Source: Oligoflexus sp.
Lineage (GTDB): Bacteria > Bdellovibrionota_B > Oligoflexia > Oligoflexales > Oligoflexaceae
NCBI GenBank assembly: GCA_014377445.1
Contig: JACMPP010000099.1
Location: 1 to 64,000 of the forward strand
Length of the DNA stretch: 64,000 nt
Direction of reading: 5' to 3'
In this document: piece by piece, positions 42,384 through 50,407 of the stretch
How the letters are laid out: the number at the start of each line of letters is the position of its first letter
How positions within the stretch are numbered: position 1 is the first letter of the stretch
Position numbers and translations under genes: made by a program
Notes under the pieces: model-generated
Told to the model about the DNA's origin: nothing
Databases searched by the model: none
The model's input: the letters and a program-made list of their open reading frames with translations, nothing else

Positions 42384-42404
42384 CTCTTGTAGGTACTACA
42401 AGAG
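42384..42404 (+). repeat. Perfect hairpin in the gap before the small membrane protein
   Basis: CTCTTGTAG-GTA-CTACAAGAG, a 9-bp perfect stem with a 3-nt loop, directly upstream of a short frame (42423-42521). No T tract follows. Confidence 0.6.
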
Positions 42405-42422
42405 AACGCTGGAAAGCTGATT

Positions 42423-42521
42423 TTGGCGAAGCGTGATGACAAGCTGTGTAAGCCTCTTCAAACACCGGCATCGGCGGAGGGCGGAAGCGGATTGAGCGAA
42501 AAGGACGACTGCTTTGAATGA
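42423..42521 (+). CDS. Possible 32-residue micro-protein
   Basis: A TTG start 6 nt after GGAAAG opens a short frame (AKRDDKLCKPLQTPASAEGG..., ending KDDCFE). It is charged and has two cysteines. It resembles nothing known to me and could be chance. It is listed because the 678-bp gap between the reductase and the next gene holds little else. Confidence 0.2.
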   Translation: MAKRDDKLCKPLQTPASAEGGSGLSEKDDCFE

Positions 42522-42813
42522 GTTATCATAACAGTAATTTGGGCTGTGTGAAATCAGGGGATTTGGGTCCGCGGATTCGGGAACGGATCGACCAGCTTTC
42601 CCAACGGGGACATTCCTGGGTCAGAGCAGGCTCCGGATTGACGAACGACGAAAGTTTCTTGGCGAGGGGGCATCACAGCGGATATACTCAACTTTGAAAA
42701 ATAGGCGAAATGCCTTACCCGAAGTTTTATGCTAGAAATTTGAGCGAAGTTTCTTGGCGCTAGGGATCTTTTTCGATACAACGGATGCTGGTTTAGATTG
42801 CTTAGAGGAAGAC

Positions 42814-43089
42814 ATGTCAAAAAAATTTGATGCAGATGCATACGTTTCTCGTTGGGACGACAAGCTCATTCCTATCATGCTTGTGGTCATAATCGGTCTT
42901 ATGATCGGTGTTTATGCAATGAACGTTGCACTACGCCCAGCTTGCACAACCCATGATTATGTATTCTGCGGAACTCCCCTCGATCAACCGAAAGAGGACC
43001 ATGAAACTGGCGCAGCTCATGCTGAAGGCGAAGGCAGCCATGCCCCTGCAGGCGAGAGCCACGAAGTTCATGAAGGCCACCCTCACTAA
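42814..43089 (+). CDS. Single-span membrane protein with a His/Glu-rich tail
   Basis: The ATG at 42814 follows GAGG by 5 nt; 91 residues. The order is: a short cytoplasmic start (SKKFDADAYVSRWDDK), one membrane helix (LIPIMLVVIIGLMIGVYAMNVAL), then an outside segment with two cysteines (RPACTTHDYVFCGTP), and a tail with seven histidines (HETGAAHAEGEGSHAPAGES...). The tail could bind metal ions. No family is recognised. A terminator follows at 43117. Confidence 0.65.
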   Translation: MSKKFDADAYVSRWDDKLIPIMLVVIIGLMIGVYAMNVALRPACTTHDYVFCGTPLDQPKEDHETGAAHAEGEGSHAPAGESHEVHEGHPH

Positions 43090-43116
43090 ATCATTTCGAT
43101 TCTTTGTAGTATAGGC

Positions 43117-43146
43117 GCCGAATCTCGAAAGAGCTTCGGCTTTTTC
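43117..43146 (+). terminator. Rho-independent terminator
   Basis: GCCGAA-T-CTC-GAAA-GAG-C-TTCGGC followed by TTTTTC. It closes the His-rich membrane protein gene. Confidence 0.85.
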
Positions 43147-43215
43147 TTTCGTATAAAAAATAATATTCTTCTAACTCATTGTAATGATTGAAACTAATGG
43201 AGGTAAGAATGTATT

Positions 43216-43251
43216 TATATGGTTAGGGCCCTAATTATCAATTACCATATA
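43216..43251. promoter_or_regulatory. Nested palindromes upstream of marR: likely operator
   Basis: TATATGGT (43216-43223) and ACCATATA (43244-43251) are perfect inverted arms 20 nt apart. Between them, sharing one base, is the perfect 12-bp palindrome TTAGGGCCCTAA (43223-43234). The block lies 50-85 nt before the marR ATG within AT-rich promoter-like DNA. MarR-type repressors bind palindromes of this kind in their own promoters. Confidence 0.6.
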
Positions 43252-43301
43252 ATGTGTTTCCTGATTATACCGATAAGGACGTTACAGGGTAGGAGGGGTT
43301 T

Positions 43302-43871
43302 ATGAAGCAGTTCCTAACAGAGCACTATCTTCAGTTTATTGGGAAGCGCTATGCAGGTTCGGACATCGGGGCGCTCAGTACCTTTCTTGAGGTCATCGGG
43401 GTACTGAAAAACATGAACTGCGGCATGGATGCTTATTTTCAGAAGCTGGGTATTTCCCAGGCGCGTTTTAAGATGATGCTCAATCTTCTCTACAATGATG
43501 ACGAAGGCGGGCTCTCGCCGGCCTTACTTGCGGATGCTCTCGGAGTCAAGCGGGCTACGATCACAGGACTTCTCGATACTCTGGAGAACGACCTATGGAT
43601 TGAAAGACATCCGGATCCAAACGATCGTCGCGGTCTTCTGATTAAGATTACAGAAGCCGGGAAGTTGAAACTCGATAGTGTATTGCCAGCGCATTACGAA
43701 AGAATTTCGCTAGCCATGGGTCACTTGACGGCCAAAGAACAGGAACACCTGAAGGTGCTCATTCGCAAATTCGGTCGAGGGATGGAAGCGATGGAAGCCG
43801 TGGATCTCGCCGTTGAAGATCATGGTAACGATAGAAAAACGAAAAAAGAATCCGATCAAGACCAGGAGTAG
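43302..43871 (+). CDS. MarR-family repressor of the efflux operon
   Basis: A 189-residue regulator with the MarR winged helix: LSPALLADALGVKRATITGLLDTLE (recognition helix) and the wing DPNDRRGLLIKITEAGK with the conserved DxRxxxLxxT core. Family members are dimers that release DNA on binding phenolic or drug ligands. It is the first gene of an operon with HlyD, EmrB and TolC homologues, 6 nt before the next gene, so it should be the local repressor. The ATG follows GGAGGGG. A charged tail of about 20 residues is unusual but not remarkable. Confidence 0.92.
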   Translation: MKQFLTEHYLQFIGKRYAGSDIGALSTFLEVIGVLKNMNCGMDAYFQKLGISQARFKMMLNLLYNDDEGGLSPALLADALGVKRATITGLLDTLENDLWIERHPDPNDRRGLLIKITEAGKLKLDSVLPAHYERISLAMGHLTAKEQEHLKVLIRKFGRGMEAMEAVDLAVEDHGNDRKTKKESDQDQE

Positions 43872-43877
43872 AAAGAC

Positions 43878-44834
43878 ATGAAAAAAGCTCAGAAGGTTGG
43901 CATTGCTTTGGTTGTGGTTATCGCGGCTGTCGTGACGACCATGTACATCACAGGTCGTGGCAAGGAAAGGACGGATGACGCGCATTTGGAGGCGCATATC
44001 GTCAACGTCGCCGCCCGTATTCCCGGTCAGGTGCAAAAGCTGCTCGTCCACGATAACCAATCGATCAAGGCTGGCGATCCGATCATCGAACTCGATCGTC
44101 AGGAACTGGAAGCCCGCTTAAGTGCAGCCGAAGCGGATTTAAGTGTGGCGCGTTCGGGTGTGGAAGCCGGCGAGTCGGATGTCTCGGCCGCCCTGTCGCG
44201 CCTCAAACTCGCGGAAATCGAATTGGGCCGCTCGCGCAAACTCAATCGCGAAGGTGTTCTGGCCAAAGCCGAACTCGATACCTCGGCCAGTGCCTACGAT
44301 CAGGCGAAAGCCGCTTATGACCAATCCGTCGCCAGACTGGGTTCGACGAAAAAAGGCGGATCTTTGGGCGCAGCGGTAGCCAAGGTTCAACAGGCCGAGG
44401 CCTCACTGGCTCTCGCCAAACTCAATCTTTCTTACACCACGGTCGTGGCTCCTATCGATGGTATCGTCTCGCGTCGCTCGGTTGAGTTGGGCCAGATGGT
44501 GTCTCCAATGTCCCCCCTTCTCGCACTCGTGGATCTAAACGATGTCTGGATCGTCGCCAACTTCAAGGAAGATCAGTTGGAAGACATCCGTCTGGGGCAA
44601 AAGGCAAGGGTGAAAGTGGATAGTTACAGCAGCAAGATCTTCGAAGCGGAAGTGTCTTCGATCGGCGCCGCCACAGGATCGAAATTTTCCCTGATCCCAC
44701 CTGACAACGCCTCGGGCAACTTTGTAAAAGTCGTTCAACGCGTTCCAGTCCTCCTTAAATTCAAGGATCTCAAGCAAGCGGATTTAGCGGTTCGTCCGGG
44801 AATGAGTGCTGACGTCACCATCTACACCAAATAA
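43878..44834 (+). CDS. emrA: HlyD/EmrA-type membrane fusion protein
   Basis: A 318-residue protein with one N-terminal membrane helix (VGIALVVVIAAVVTTMYIT). A biotinyl-lipoyl half follows (VNVAARIPGQVQKLLVHDNQSI), then a long coiled-coil hairpin (SAAEADLSVARSGVEAGESD, QQAEASLALAKLNL) and the second lipoyl half (VVAPIDGIVSRRSVELGQMV). The beta-barrel domain (VWIVANFKEDQLEDIRLGQ) is at the end. It links the inner-membrane pump to the TolC channel across the periplasm. The ATG follows AGGAG. The symbol is by functional equivalence. Confidence 0.92.
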   Translation: MKKAQKVGIALVVVIAAVVTTMYITGRGKERTDDAHLEAHIVNVAARIPGQVQKLLVHDNQSIKAGDPIIELDRQELEARLSAAEADLSVARSGVEAGESDVSAALSRLKLAEIELGRSRKLNREGVLAKAELDTSASAYDQAKAAYDQSVARLGSTKKGGSLGAAVAKVQQAEASLALAKLNLSYTTVVAPIDGIVSRRSVELGQMVSPMSPLLALVDLNDVWIVANFKEDQLEDIRLGQKARVKVDSYSSKIFEAEVSSIGAATGSKFSLIPPDNASGNFVKVVQRVPVLLKFKDLKQADLAVRPGMSADVTIYTK

Positions 44835-44846
44835 GCAGGAAATCCC

Positions 44847-46391
44847 ATGGAGCAGACGCTCATCCGAGGTCCTAAATTAGGTATTACGATCGCTGCGATG
44901 GCTGCAGCGTTGATGGCTATCCTGGACATATCCATCGTCAACGTGGCTCTCACCGATATCCGGGCGAGCTTCGGCACGCCGCTCGATCAGATCGCGTGGG
45001 TGTCCACCGGCTACATGATGGCGAACGTCGTGATCATTCCCTTGACGGGCTGGTTGCAAAGACGTTTTGGTTATAAGAAATATTTTACCTTTTCCATCGT
45101 CCTCTTCATCATCGCTTCGGCCCTTTGCGGAGCTGCCTGGAATCTTCCATCGCTCGTCGCCTTCCGCGTTTTGCAAGGTATGGGTGGGGGTGCGATCATT
45201 CCCACAGCGCAGTCTATCCTCTTTGCGCGCTATCCTCAAAAAGAACACGGCATGGCCGGTGCGCTCTTTGGTTTGGGTGCGGTAACCGGTCCACTCCTTG
45301 GGCCGACGATCGGTGGTTATCTCATCGACGTTGCCAGTTGGCACTGGATCTTTCTGATCAACGTTCCTATCGGTATCTTTGCCGCTTTCATGGCTTACAA
45401 ATACATCGATGAACCGGATTTTGTCGCATCGACGGCCCCGGTCGATCGTTATGGTCTCCTTCTTCTCGCTGTCGGTATGGGATCTTTGCAGTACGTTCTG
45501 GAAGAGGGGAGTCGGGACGATTGGTTCTCGAGTAATCTTATACTCGGATTGAGTATGCTGGCGATCTTCGCCCTGGTCGTCTTCGTCGTGCATCAATTGG
45601 AAACGGATCATCCCATCGTGGATCTCAGCATTTTCAAAGACACGGCTTATACGGCTGCCACCGGTATCAACTTTCTGGTGGGTATGACGCTCTTCGGTGC
45701 AGCCTTTCTCTTTTCGCTTTATTGCGGTGCGGTGATGCACTACAAGGCTCTCGATATCGGTATCCTCTTTTTGAAAGGCTGTTGGATCCAGGTCCTGATC
45801 ATGCCTTTCATCGGGAAGTTTGCCGGCCGGGTCGATGGCCGTTACATGATCGCTTTTGGAATGACGGTATTGACCGGCAGTCTCTACATGCACACTCAAT
45901 TTTCGGCCCAGTCGGACATGGCCGCACTGACCCTTCCCCTCTTTGTCCGTTCGGTTGGTTTGGCCTTTATTTTTGTGCCTTTGAGCATCCTGGCTCTCTC
46001 CAGTTTGCCGGCGAAGCAAAGGGGTAACGGTGCGGGGCTTTTTAACCTGACGCGTGAGTTGGGCGGATCCATTGGAACGGCCTGGATGAGCAGTCTGCTC
46101 AATAAGGGGCAGGTAAGGGCTCATTCTTACTATGCAGAACATGTGAGTGTCTTCAGTCCGGCGACGACCGAACGGATTGCGAACATCAAGTCAAGCAACG
46201 GCTGGCGTTTCACCGATCCCGATCAGGCCGCGATGAGCATTCTGAATAATACGATCAATCAACAAGCCCTGGTCAAGGCCTTCAATAACTGTTTCTGGTA
46301 CGTGACGATCGTCTTTGGCTTTGGTCTGATCTTTATCTTTTTTCTTAAAAAACCTGACAAAACTGGAGTGCCAGTCCATGATGCACATTAA
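44847..46391 (+). CDS. emrB: EmrB-type DHA2 drug:proton antiporter
   Basis: A 514-residue MFS pump with fourteen helices. Motif A and D1 are visible (LDISIVNVALTDIRASFGTP; WVSTGYMMANVVIIPLTGWLQRRFGYKK), and motif C is GALFGLGAVTGPLLGPTIGG. DHA2 members export hydrophobic drugs with EmrA and TolC partners, and all partners are present here. It starts 12 nt after emrA, and its last codons overlap the TolC gene by 14 nt. A long minus-strand frame inside it is an antisense shadow. Confidence 0.93.
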   Translation: MEQTLIRGPKLGITIAAMAAALMAILDISIVNVALTDIRASFGTPLDQIAWVSTGYMMANVVIIPLTGWLQRRFGYKKYFTFSIVLFIIASALCGAAWNLPSLVAFRVLQGMGGGAIIPTAQSILFARYPQKEHGMAGALFGLGAVTGPLLGPTIGGYLIDVASWHWIFLINVPIGIFAAFMAYKYIDEPDFVASTAPVDRYGLLLLAVGMGSLQYVLEEGSRDDWFSSNLILGLSMLAIFALVVFVVHQLETDHPIVDLSIFKDTAYTAATGINFLVGMTLFGAAFLFSLYCGAVMHYKALDIGILFLKGCWIQVLIMPFIGKFAGRVDGRYMIAFGMTVLTGSLYMHTQFSAQSDMAALTLPLFVRSVGLAFIFVPLSILALSSLPAKQRGNGAGLFNLTRELGGSIGTAWMSSLLNKGQVRAHSYYAEHVSVFSPATTERIANIKSSNGWRFTDPDQAAMSILNNTINQQALVKAFNNCFWYVTIVFGFGLIFIFFLKKPDKTGVPVHDAH

Positions 46392-47757
46392 TAGTAATTC
46401 ACAACGCAAAAACGGATATATCCGCCTCTACGTCTTGGCTCTACTCGCGGGTCTTTGGACGTCTGCGCTGCATGCCCAGGAAAGCCTTAAGATTGCGCCT
46501 CCAGGCGCTTCAGCTGCTCTGACCCTTGACGAGGCCATGCGACTTGCCTACAGCCATACCTATGGACGGCAGTCGGTCGAACAGGATCAACTGGGTTCGC
46601 AGGCTCGGCAGACCGGCATTCGAGGCGGAATGGGGCCGAAATTAACTGTGGAAGCGGCTCGCGGCTGGATCGATACGGATGTAAACAAGCTGGCCGGAAA
46701 AACTTTGCCAACGGGGCAACGCTATCCGGATGAGATCAGTTCCGTGGGTGTTGTGGTCACGCAACCCATCACGCAGATTTTTGCGGCCCGGGAGCGGTTG
46801 AATGCTGAAGAAAAATTGGAAGATTCACTCAAGAGTCAATTGCAGGTGGAAGGTAACGAAGCCAAGTTGCGTGGAGCGGAGGCCTACATTCAAGCCTTGA
46901 AAGCCTTGCGCTTTCTGGCGATCAACCTTGAGAGTCAGGACCTGATCCTAAAGCAAAAAAAGGATGCAAAATCCCTGCGCAGTTCGGGCAAACTTTCTGA
47001 GCTCGACTATTCCCGTTTCGAACTGGCCGCCTCGGAGGCTAACTCTCTGGTGATCGACGCGGAGGCTCGAATTAAAGTCGCCGGCGCGGCGCTGCGGGAA
47101 GACCTGGGTCTCGCCCCGGATCAGGAGCTCCAGCTCTCTGAACTTGGCGAAATTGGAGCTATCCCAGGCGCGGCCGCGATCGAAAGAGCTGAGCTGCAGT
47201 CTGCAACGAGACGGGTGGAAGCGGCGGAAGGTCAACTTAAAGCCCAGAAGGTTGACTACTGGCCTCAGGTCAATGCCTATGCCCGTTTCGGGCGCGATTT
47301 TGCCGCTGAGGATGTGAATGTGAATTTTCTGGGTCTCGCGATCAATCTGCCCAAAGAAGATTTCCGTGACCAGTTTAGCTACGGCTTTAATCTGCAATGG
47401 GATATCTGGGATTGGGGCACGCGCTCCGGTCGTCGCGCCGAACTTGGAACTCAGGTTTCCAAAGCCAGGATTAGTCATGATGCTCTTGCCTCCCGTCTGC
47501 GCATCGAAACTTCGCAAGCGGATGCAGAATGGAACAGGGCTACGCAGAATCTGAAAAATGCTCAGATTGCGGATAAACTCAGCGCCGACATCTTAAAGTC
47601 TTTTGATATCCGCTTCCGTAACGGACTTGCAACAACGACCGATCTTCTCAGCATACAAAGGGACCGGACCCGCGCTCAGGCTAACCTTGCGAATGCGACT
47701 TACGATTTGCATTGGGCCCTTCTGAAGAAGAAACGTGCGGAAGGTGGGATTCTCTGA
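46378..47757 (+). CDS. TolC-family outer membrane efflux channel
   Basis: A 459-residue protein with a signal peptide (LYVLALLAGLWTSALHAQ). It has the paired OEP repeats of TolC: long helices with strands, for example TLDEAMRLAYSHTYGRQSVE, ITQIFAARERLNAEEKLEDS, and in the second repeat WDIWDWGTRSGRRAELGTQV and FRNGLATTTDLLSIQRDRTR. It trimerises into the outer-membrane duct of the EmrAB pump. Its ATG lies within the emrB 3' end (46378 or 46381), so translation is coupled. No terminator was seen before the converging phosphatase gene. Confidence 0.9.
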   Translation: MMHINSNSQRKNGYIRLYVLALLAGLWTSALHAQESLKIAPPGASAALTLDEAMRLAYSHTYGRQSVEQDQLGSQARQTGIRGGMGPKLTVEAARGWIDTDVNKLAGKTLPTGQRYPDEISSVGVVVTQPITQIFAARERLNAEEKLEDSLKSQLQVEGNEAKLRGAEAYIQALKALRFLAINLESQDLILKQKKDAKSLRSSGKLSELDYSRFELAASEANSLVIDAEARIKVAGAALREDLGLAPDQELQLSELGEIGAIPGAAAIERAELQSATRRVEAAEGQLKAQKVDYWPQVNAYARFGRDFAAEDVNVNFLGLAINLPKEDFRDQFSYGFNLQWDIWDWGTRSGRRAELGTQVSKARISHDALASRLRIETSQADAEWNRATQNLKNAQIADKLSADILKSFDIRFRNGLATTTDLLSIQRDRTRAQANLANATYDLHWALLKKKRAEGGIL

Positions 47758-47826
47758 GGAAACTTTGAGATTTTTGGATGATGGACAAACTATTTATGAT
47801 CTAGCCTTTCAAGGCAACGATTTTCG

Positions 47827-48912
47827 CTATTCAAGAATGGGAATCGACTGATCGATGATAGGCGTCTGGTTGAGGTCGCGGACCTGCAGGCGCATGCTCT
47901 TCGTCTTCCAATCGATATCAACCAAACCGTAGTTCAGGCGATCAAGAATAGGCCCCACGCGCAGGCTGTTGTGATTTCTTTTATCGTCGGGATTTCGAAA
48001 AGCGTGAGTGAGTCCGCTCGATGTCACTTCCCAGATATCTTTACCGGCTTGAGAATGGAGGCGGGAGAGTTCGGCAAAATGCCGGTCACCACTTAAAATC
48101 ACCAGATTTTTGGCCGGCGATTGATCGAGGAGCGCCAGGAGTCTTTGGCGGGACTCTGGAAAATTCTGCCACTTCTCAAAATTTTGTTCGAAGGGAAGGG
48201 CCTGGATACTGGACACGAGAAAGGTGACGCCTTCGCTTTTGCGGGCGAGCTCGGCTTCTAGCCAGGACCATTGGGCAGCGCCCAGAATGTCGCCGGGCCT
48301 TCCGCGCTTGGGATTGGCGCGATGGGATCTCAAATCGAGCAGGATGAAGCGCACGCTCTTCGAAGCTTTGCCAAAACTATAACTCGTGTAGATTCCGTCC
48401 TGCTTACGCCTCAGGGAGTTTTTAGGCTCACCGATAAAATCGAGAAAGAGTTTCTGACTTTCTTTTTTGGGAGCATAGGTTTCGGAGCCATTGTTCTCGC
48501 CGTAATCGTGATCATCCCACAACCCTATGATGGGGATGCCGCTGTCTAAAAAGCTCGCATACTCTGGCTGACGTAGCTGTGATGCGTAGATTTGAGAAAG
48601 TTTTCCCATATCTTCGGTATCGGCGTAAACCACGTCCCCCGTCCAAACGAAAAGTTGAGGCTCGTCCTTCAGGATTTTTTTCCAGAGAGGCTGCGGCAGA
48701 TATTGTTTGTTGCAGGAGCCAAAGCTGAAGCGCTGAAGCTCCTGAAGGGCCTCGGCATTGTGTGTGACGGCAGGAATTTCAACCGGATTGTAGGGCCCGT
48801 CCTGACCCCCAGTCGAACAACTGATGAGGGCTGTAGCCAGTAGAAATGTCGCCAGGGCCCGGCTTAGGAGGAGACGGAAATAAAAGGAGGAAGGGACTGT
48901 TTGACTCGTCAC
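47827..48912 (-). CDS. PhoD-like metallophosphatase lipoprotein
   Basis: A 361-residue protein starting at GTG 48912 (AAGGA 9 nt upstream). A signal peptide ends in the lipobox ATALISCSTG. The calcineurin-like/PhoD motifs are FGSCNKQ, WTGDVVYADTED, GLWDDHDYGENN and ILSGDRHFAEL, which supply the metal-binding Asp, Asn and His residues. PhoD enzymes are phosphodi- and monoesterases that use Ca2+/Fe3+. The usual N-terminal PhoD domain is absent, so it belongs to the shorter alkaline-phosphatase-D-like group. No Tat motif is seen; the lipobox suggests Sec export and membrane anchoring. Confidence 0.88.
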   Translation of the reverse strand: MTSQTVPSSFYFRLLLSRALATFLLATALISCSTGGQDGPYNPVEIPAVTHNAEALQELQRFSFGSCNKQYLPQPLWKKILKDEPQLFVWTGDVVYADTEDMGKLSQIYASQLRQPEYASFLDSGIPIIGLWDDHDYGENNGSETYAPKKESQKLFLDFIGEPKNSLRRKQDGIYTSYSFGKASKSVRFILLDLRSHRANPKRGRPGDILGAAQWSWLEAELARKSEGVTFLVSSIQALPFEQNFEKWQNFPESRQRLLALLDQSPAKNLVILSGDRHFAELSRLHSQAGKDIWEVTSSGLTHAFRNPDDKRNHNSLRVGPILDRLNYGLVDIDWKTKSMRLQVRDLNQTPIIDQSIPILE

Positions 48913-49057
48913 GGCTGTCGGTCCTTACGGAAGTTATTGGGAGATGGCCAACAATAATCAGGGGGTGACTCTAACAGAGGAGCTGCCTAGAAGCCTCTGT
49001 TTTTGCTAGACTAGGCGCATAGGTGCTGCTCTAAACCACGGATTTGGGAGAATGACC

Positions 49058-49390
49058 ATGAAAGCTCCACTATTGATTGCATTGCTGACTCTGGCAAGCG
49101 CTTGTAGCACGACTTCTGGCGGCGGAGGGGCTGGTCGAACAGAGGACGGCGAGCGCAAAGAAATCGTGGCTCTCGAAGAGATGTCTCTTGAGTACATACA
49201 AACCCTTTGGGGCAAACCCGACCAGAATCTTCCTGCGGGTGATGGCCGGACTGTGCGATTCAAAAGCATTCGGACGGAAACAGAAGACCCTATCACCGAG
49301 AAAGTGGAGATCAAGCATTGCGATGTTCTTCTGCATGTTGACAAACGCCAGCTTGTTTCGAAATGGCAATATGAAAGTTGCCGTCCTTAA
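49058..49390 (+). CDS. Small lipoprotein of unknown function
   Basis: The ATG at 49058 is 7 nt after GGGAG and preferred over the ATG at 49052; 110 residues. The lipobox is LLTLASACSTTSGGGG. The mature part contains MSLEYIQTLWGKPDQNLPAG, reminiscent of the short two-strand SmpA/BamE-like fold in which a helix is followed by G-x-P. Two further cysteines may pair (KHCDVL, YESCRP). A BamE-like role is only a guess. An extended -10-like TGCTAGACT lies 45 nt upstream. Confidence 0.65.
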   Translation: MKAPLLIALLTLASACSTTSGGGGAGRTEDGERKEIVALEEMSLEYIQTLWGKPDQNLPAGDGRTVRFKSIRTETEDPITEKVEIKHCDVLLHVDKRQLVSKWQYESCRP

Positions 49391-49546
49391 CGTAAAAATT
49401 TTCGATTTTATTGATTTTTCATAAATAGACTCTCCTCGCCAGACAGCCGAAGCTCATCTCAGAACATGAGTATTGAGCTAACGGTATTTGTCTCTTTGGA
49501 CGCTTTTGAGAAGTGCGTTCAGAGTGCATTCAAGGAGCGTAAATTT

Positions 49547-50344
49547 ATGAAGAGAGTTGTTTTTCGTGGTCTGGTCTCAGTCGCTTTCGTATCGATGATG
49601 GGCGCCTGCGGCGTAGCTGAGCAAGACAGCGCATCGAACATCGTCAATGGCAAATCTATCGATAATGCCGACTATCCCTCCGTCGTCCTGCTTTATGATG
49701 CAAAGCTGGGAGCCATATGTACCGGGACTTTTATCAACGAGACGACTGTTGTTTCAGCCGCCCATTGCACGGAAGGTGGCAAAGTCGATGCTTTGGGAAA
49801 TGTGACAGGCGCACTGTCCATTATCAACGTCAAAAATCTTGCCGCTGGCGAAGCCGAGCTCGTGGCCACTTCAACCAGCATGGTTCGCAATATCAAGTGG
49901 GACAAAGCAGGTAAAAACGTCAACAAGTACGACCTTAGCCTGATTACCTTCCCAGCCGGTACTGCCAAAGCGGTCAGTAGCTTGGCAGCGGCAACCCCTA
50001 AAGTCGGCGCAAGCTTCACCATCGTGGGTTACGGTCTTAACCAAAGCAAAAACCTTATGGACGGCGCAAGTGCGGGCGTGAAACGTCTGGGTGGAAACGT
50101 TGTGAGTTCGGTCTCCCAAGGTTTCATTCAATTCACCGGGGCTTCGACGACTACGACAGCGGACGGAACGAATGTTTCGGCCGGTGCGGGCGATTCAGGT
50201 GGCCCTCTATTCGTTGAAGGCAAACTTGCAGGGATCACATCCGGGGGTGGCCCTGCCGGCTCGTTTAGCAACGAGACCAAGAGCATTTACATCGATGTCA
50301 ATTCAACAGATTCTCAAACGTTTATCAAAAAATTCCTGAAGTAA
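49547..50344 (+). CDS. Trypsin-like serine protease with zymogen-type start and lipobox
   Basis: The ATG at 49547 follows AAGGAG; 265 residues. A signal peptide ends in SMMGAC (Cys21). A trypsin-type activation site (NIVNGKSI, Ile32 the likely new N-terminus) precedes the catalytic domain: His73 in SAAHC, Asp129 in KYDLSLI and Ser217 in GAGDSGGPL. All three catalytic residues are present and the spacing is that of chymotrypsin-fold enzymes. Cleavage at the zymogen site would release the protease from its lipid anchor, an attractive but unproven mechanism. A strong terminator follows. Confidence 0.88.
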   Translation: MKRVVFRGLVSVAFVSMMGACGVAEQDSASNIVNGKSIDNADYPSVVLLYDAKLGAICTGTFINETTVVSAAHCTEGGKVDALGNVTGALSIINVKNLAAGEAELVATSTSMVRNIKWDKAGKNVNKYDLSLITFPAGTAKAVSSLAAATPKVGASFTIVGYGLNQSKNLMDGASAGVKRLGGNVVSSVSQGFIQFTGASTTTTADGTNVSAGAGDSGGPLFVEGKLAGITSGGGPAGSFSNETKSIYIDVNSTDSQTFIKKFLK

Positions 50345-50346
50345 AA

Positions 50347-50386
50347 GAAATCCCCTGCAGCAGATGGTGCAGGGGATTTCTTTTTT
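50347..50386. terminator. Bidirectional rho-independent terminator
   Basis: GAAATCCCCTGCA pairs over 13 bp with TGCAGGGGATTTC around GCAGATGG and is followed by TTTTTT. It separates the converging protease and DAHP-synthase genes. Confidence 0.92.
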
Positions 50387-50407
50387 GAATAAGAAGAATA
50401 TTTCGAA

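Noticed and set aside
44877-46142. 421-residue open frame on the minus strand
   Set aside because: It lies wholly inside emrB in the antisense direction, is extremely Arg/Asp/Thr-rich and has no family features; a codon-bias shadow.
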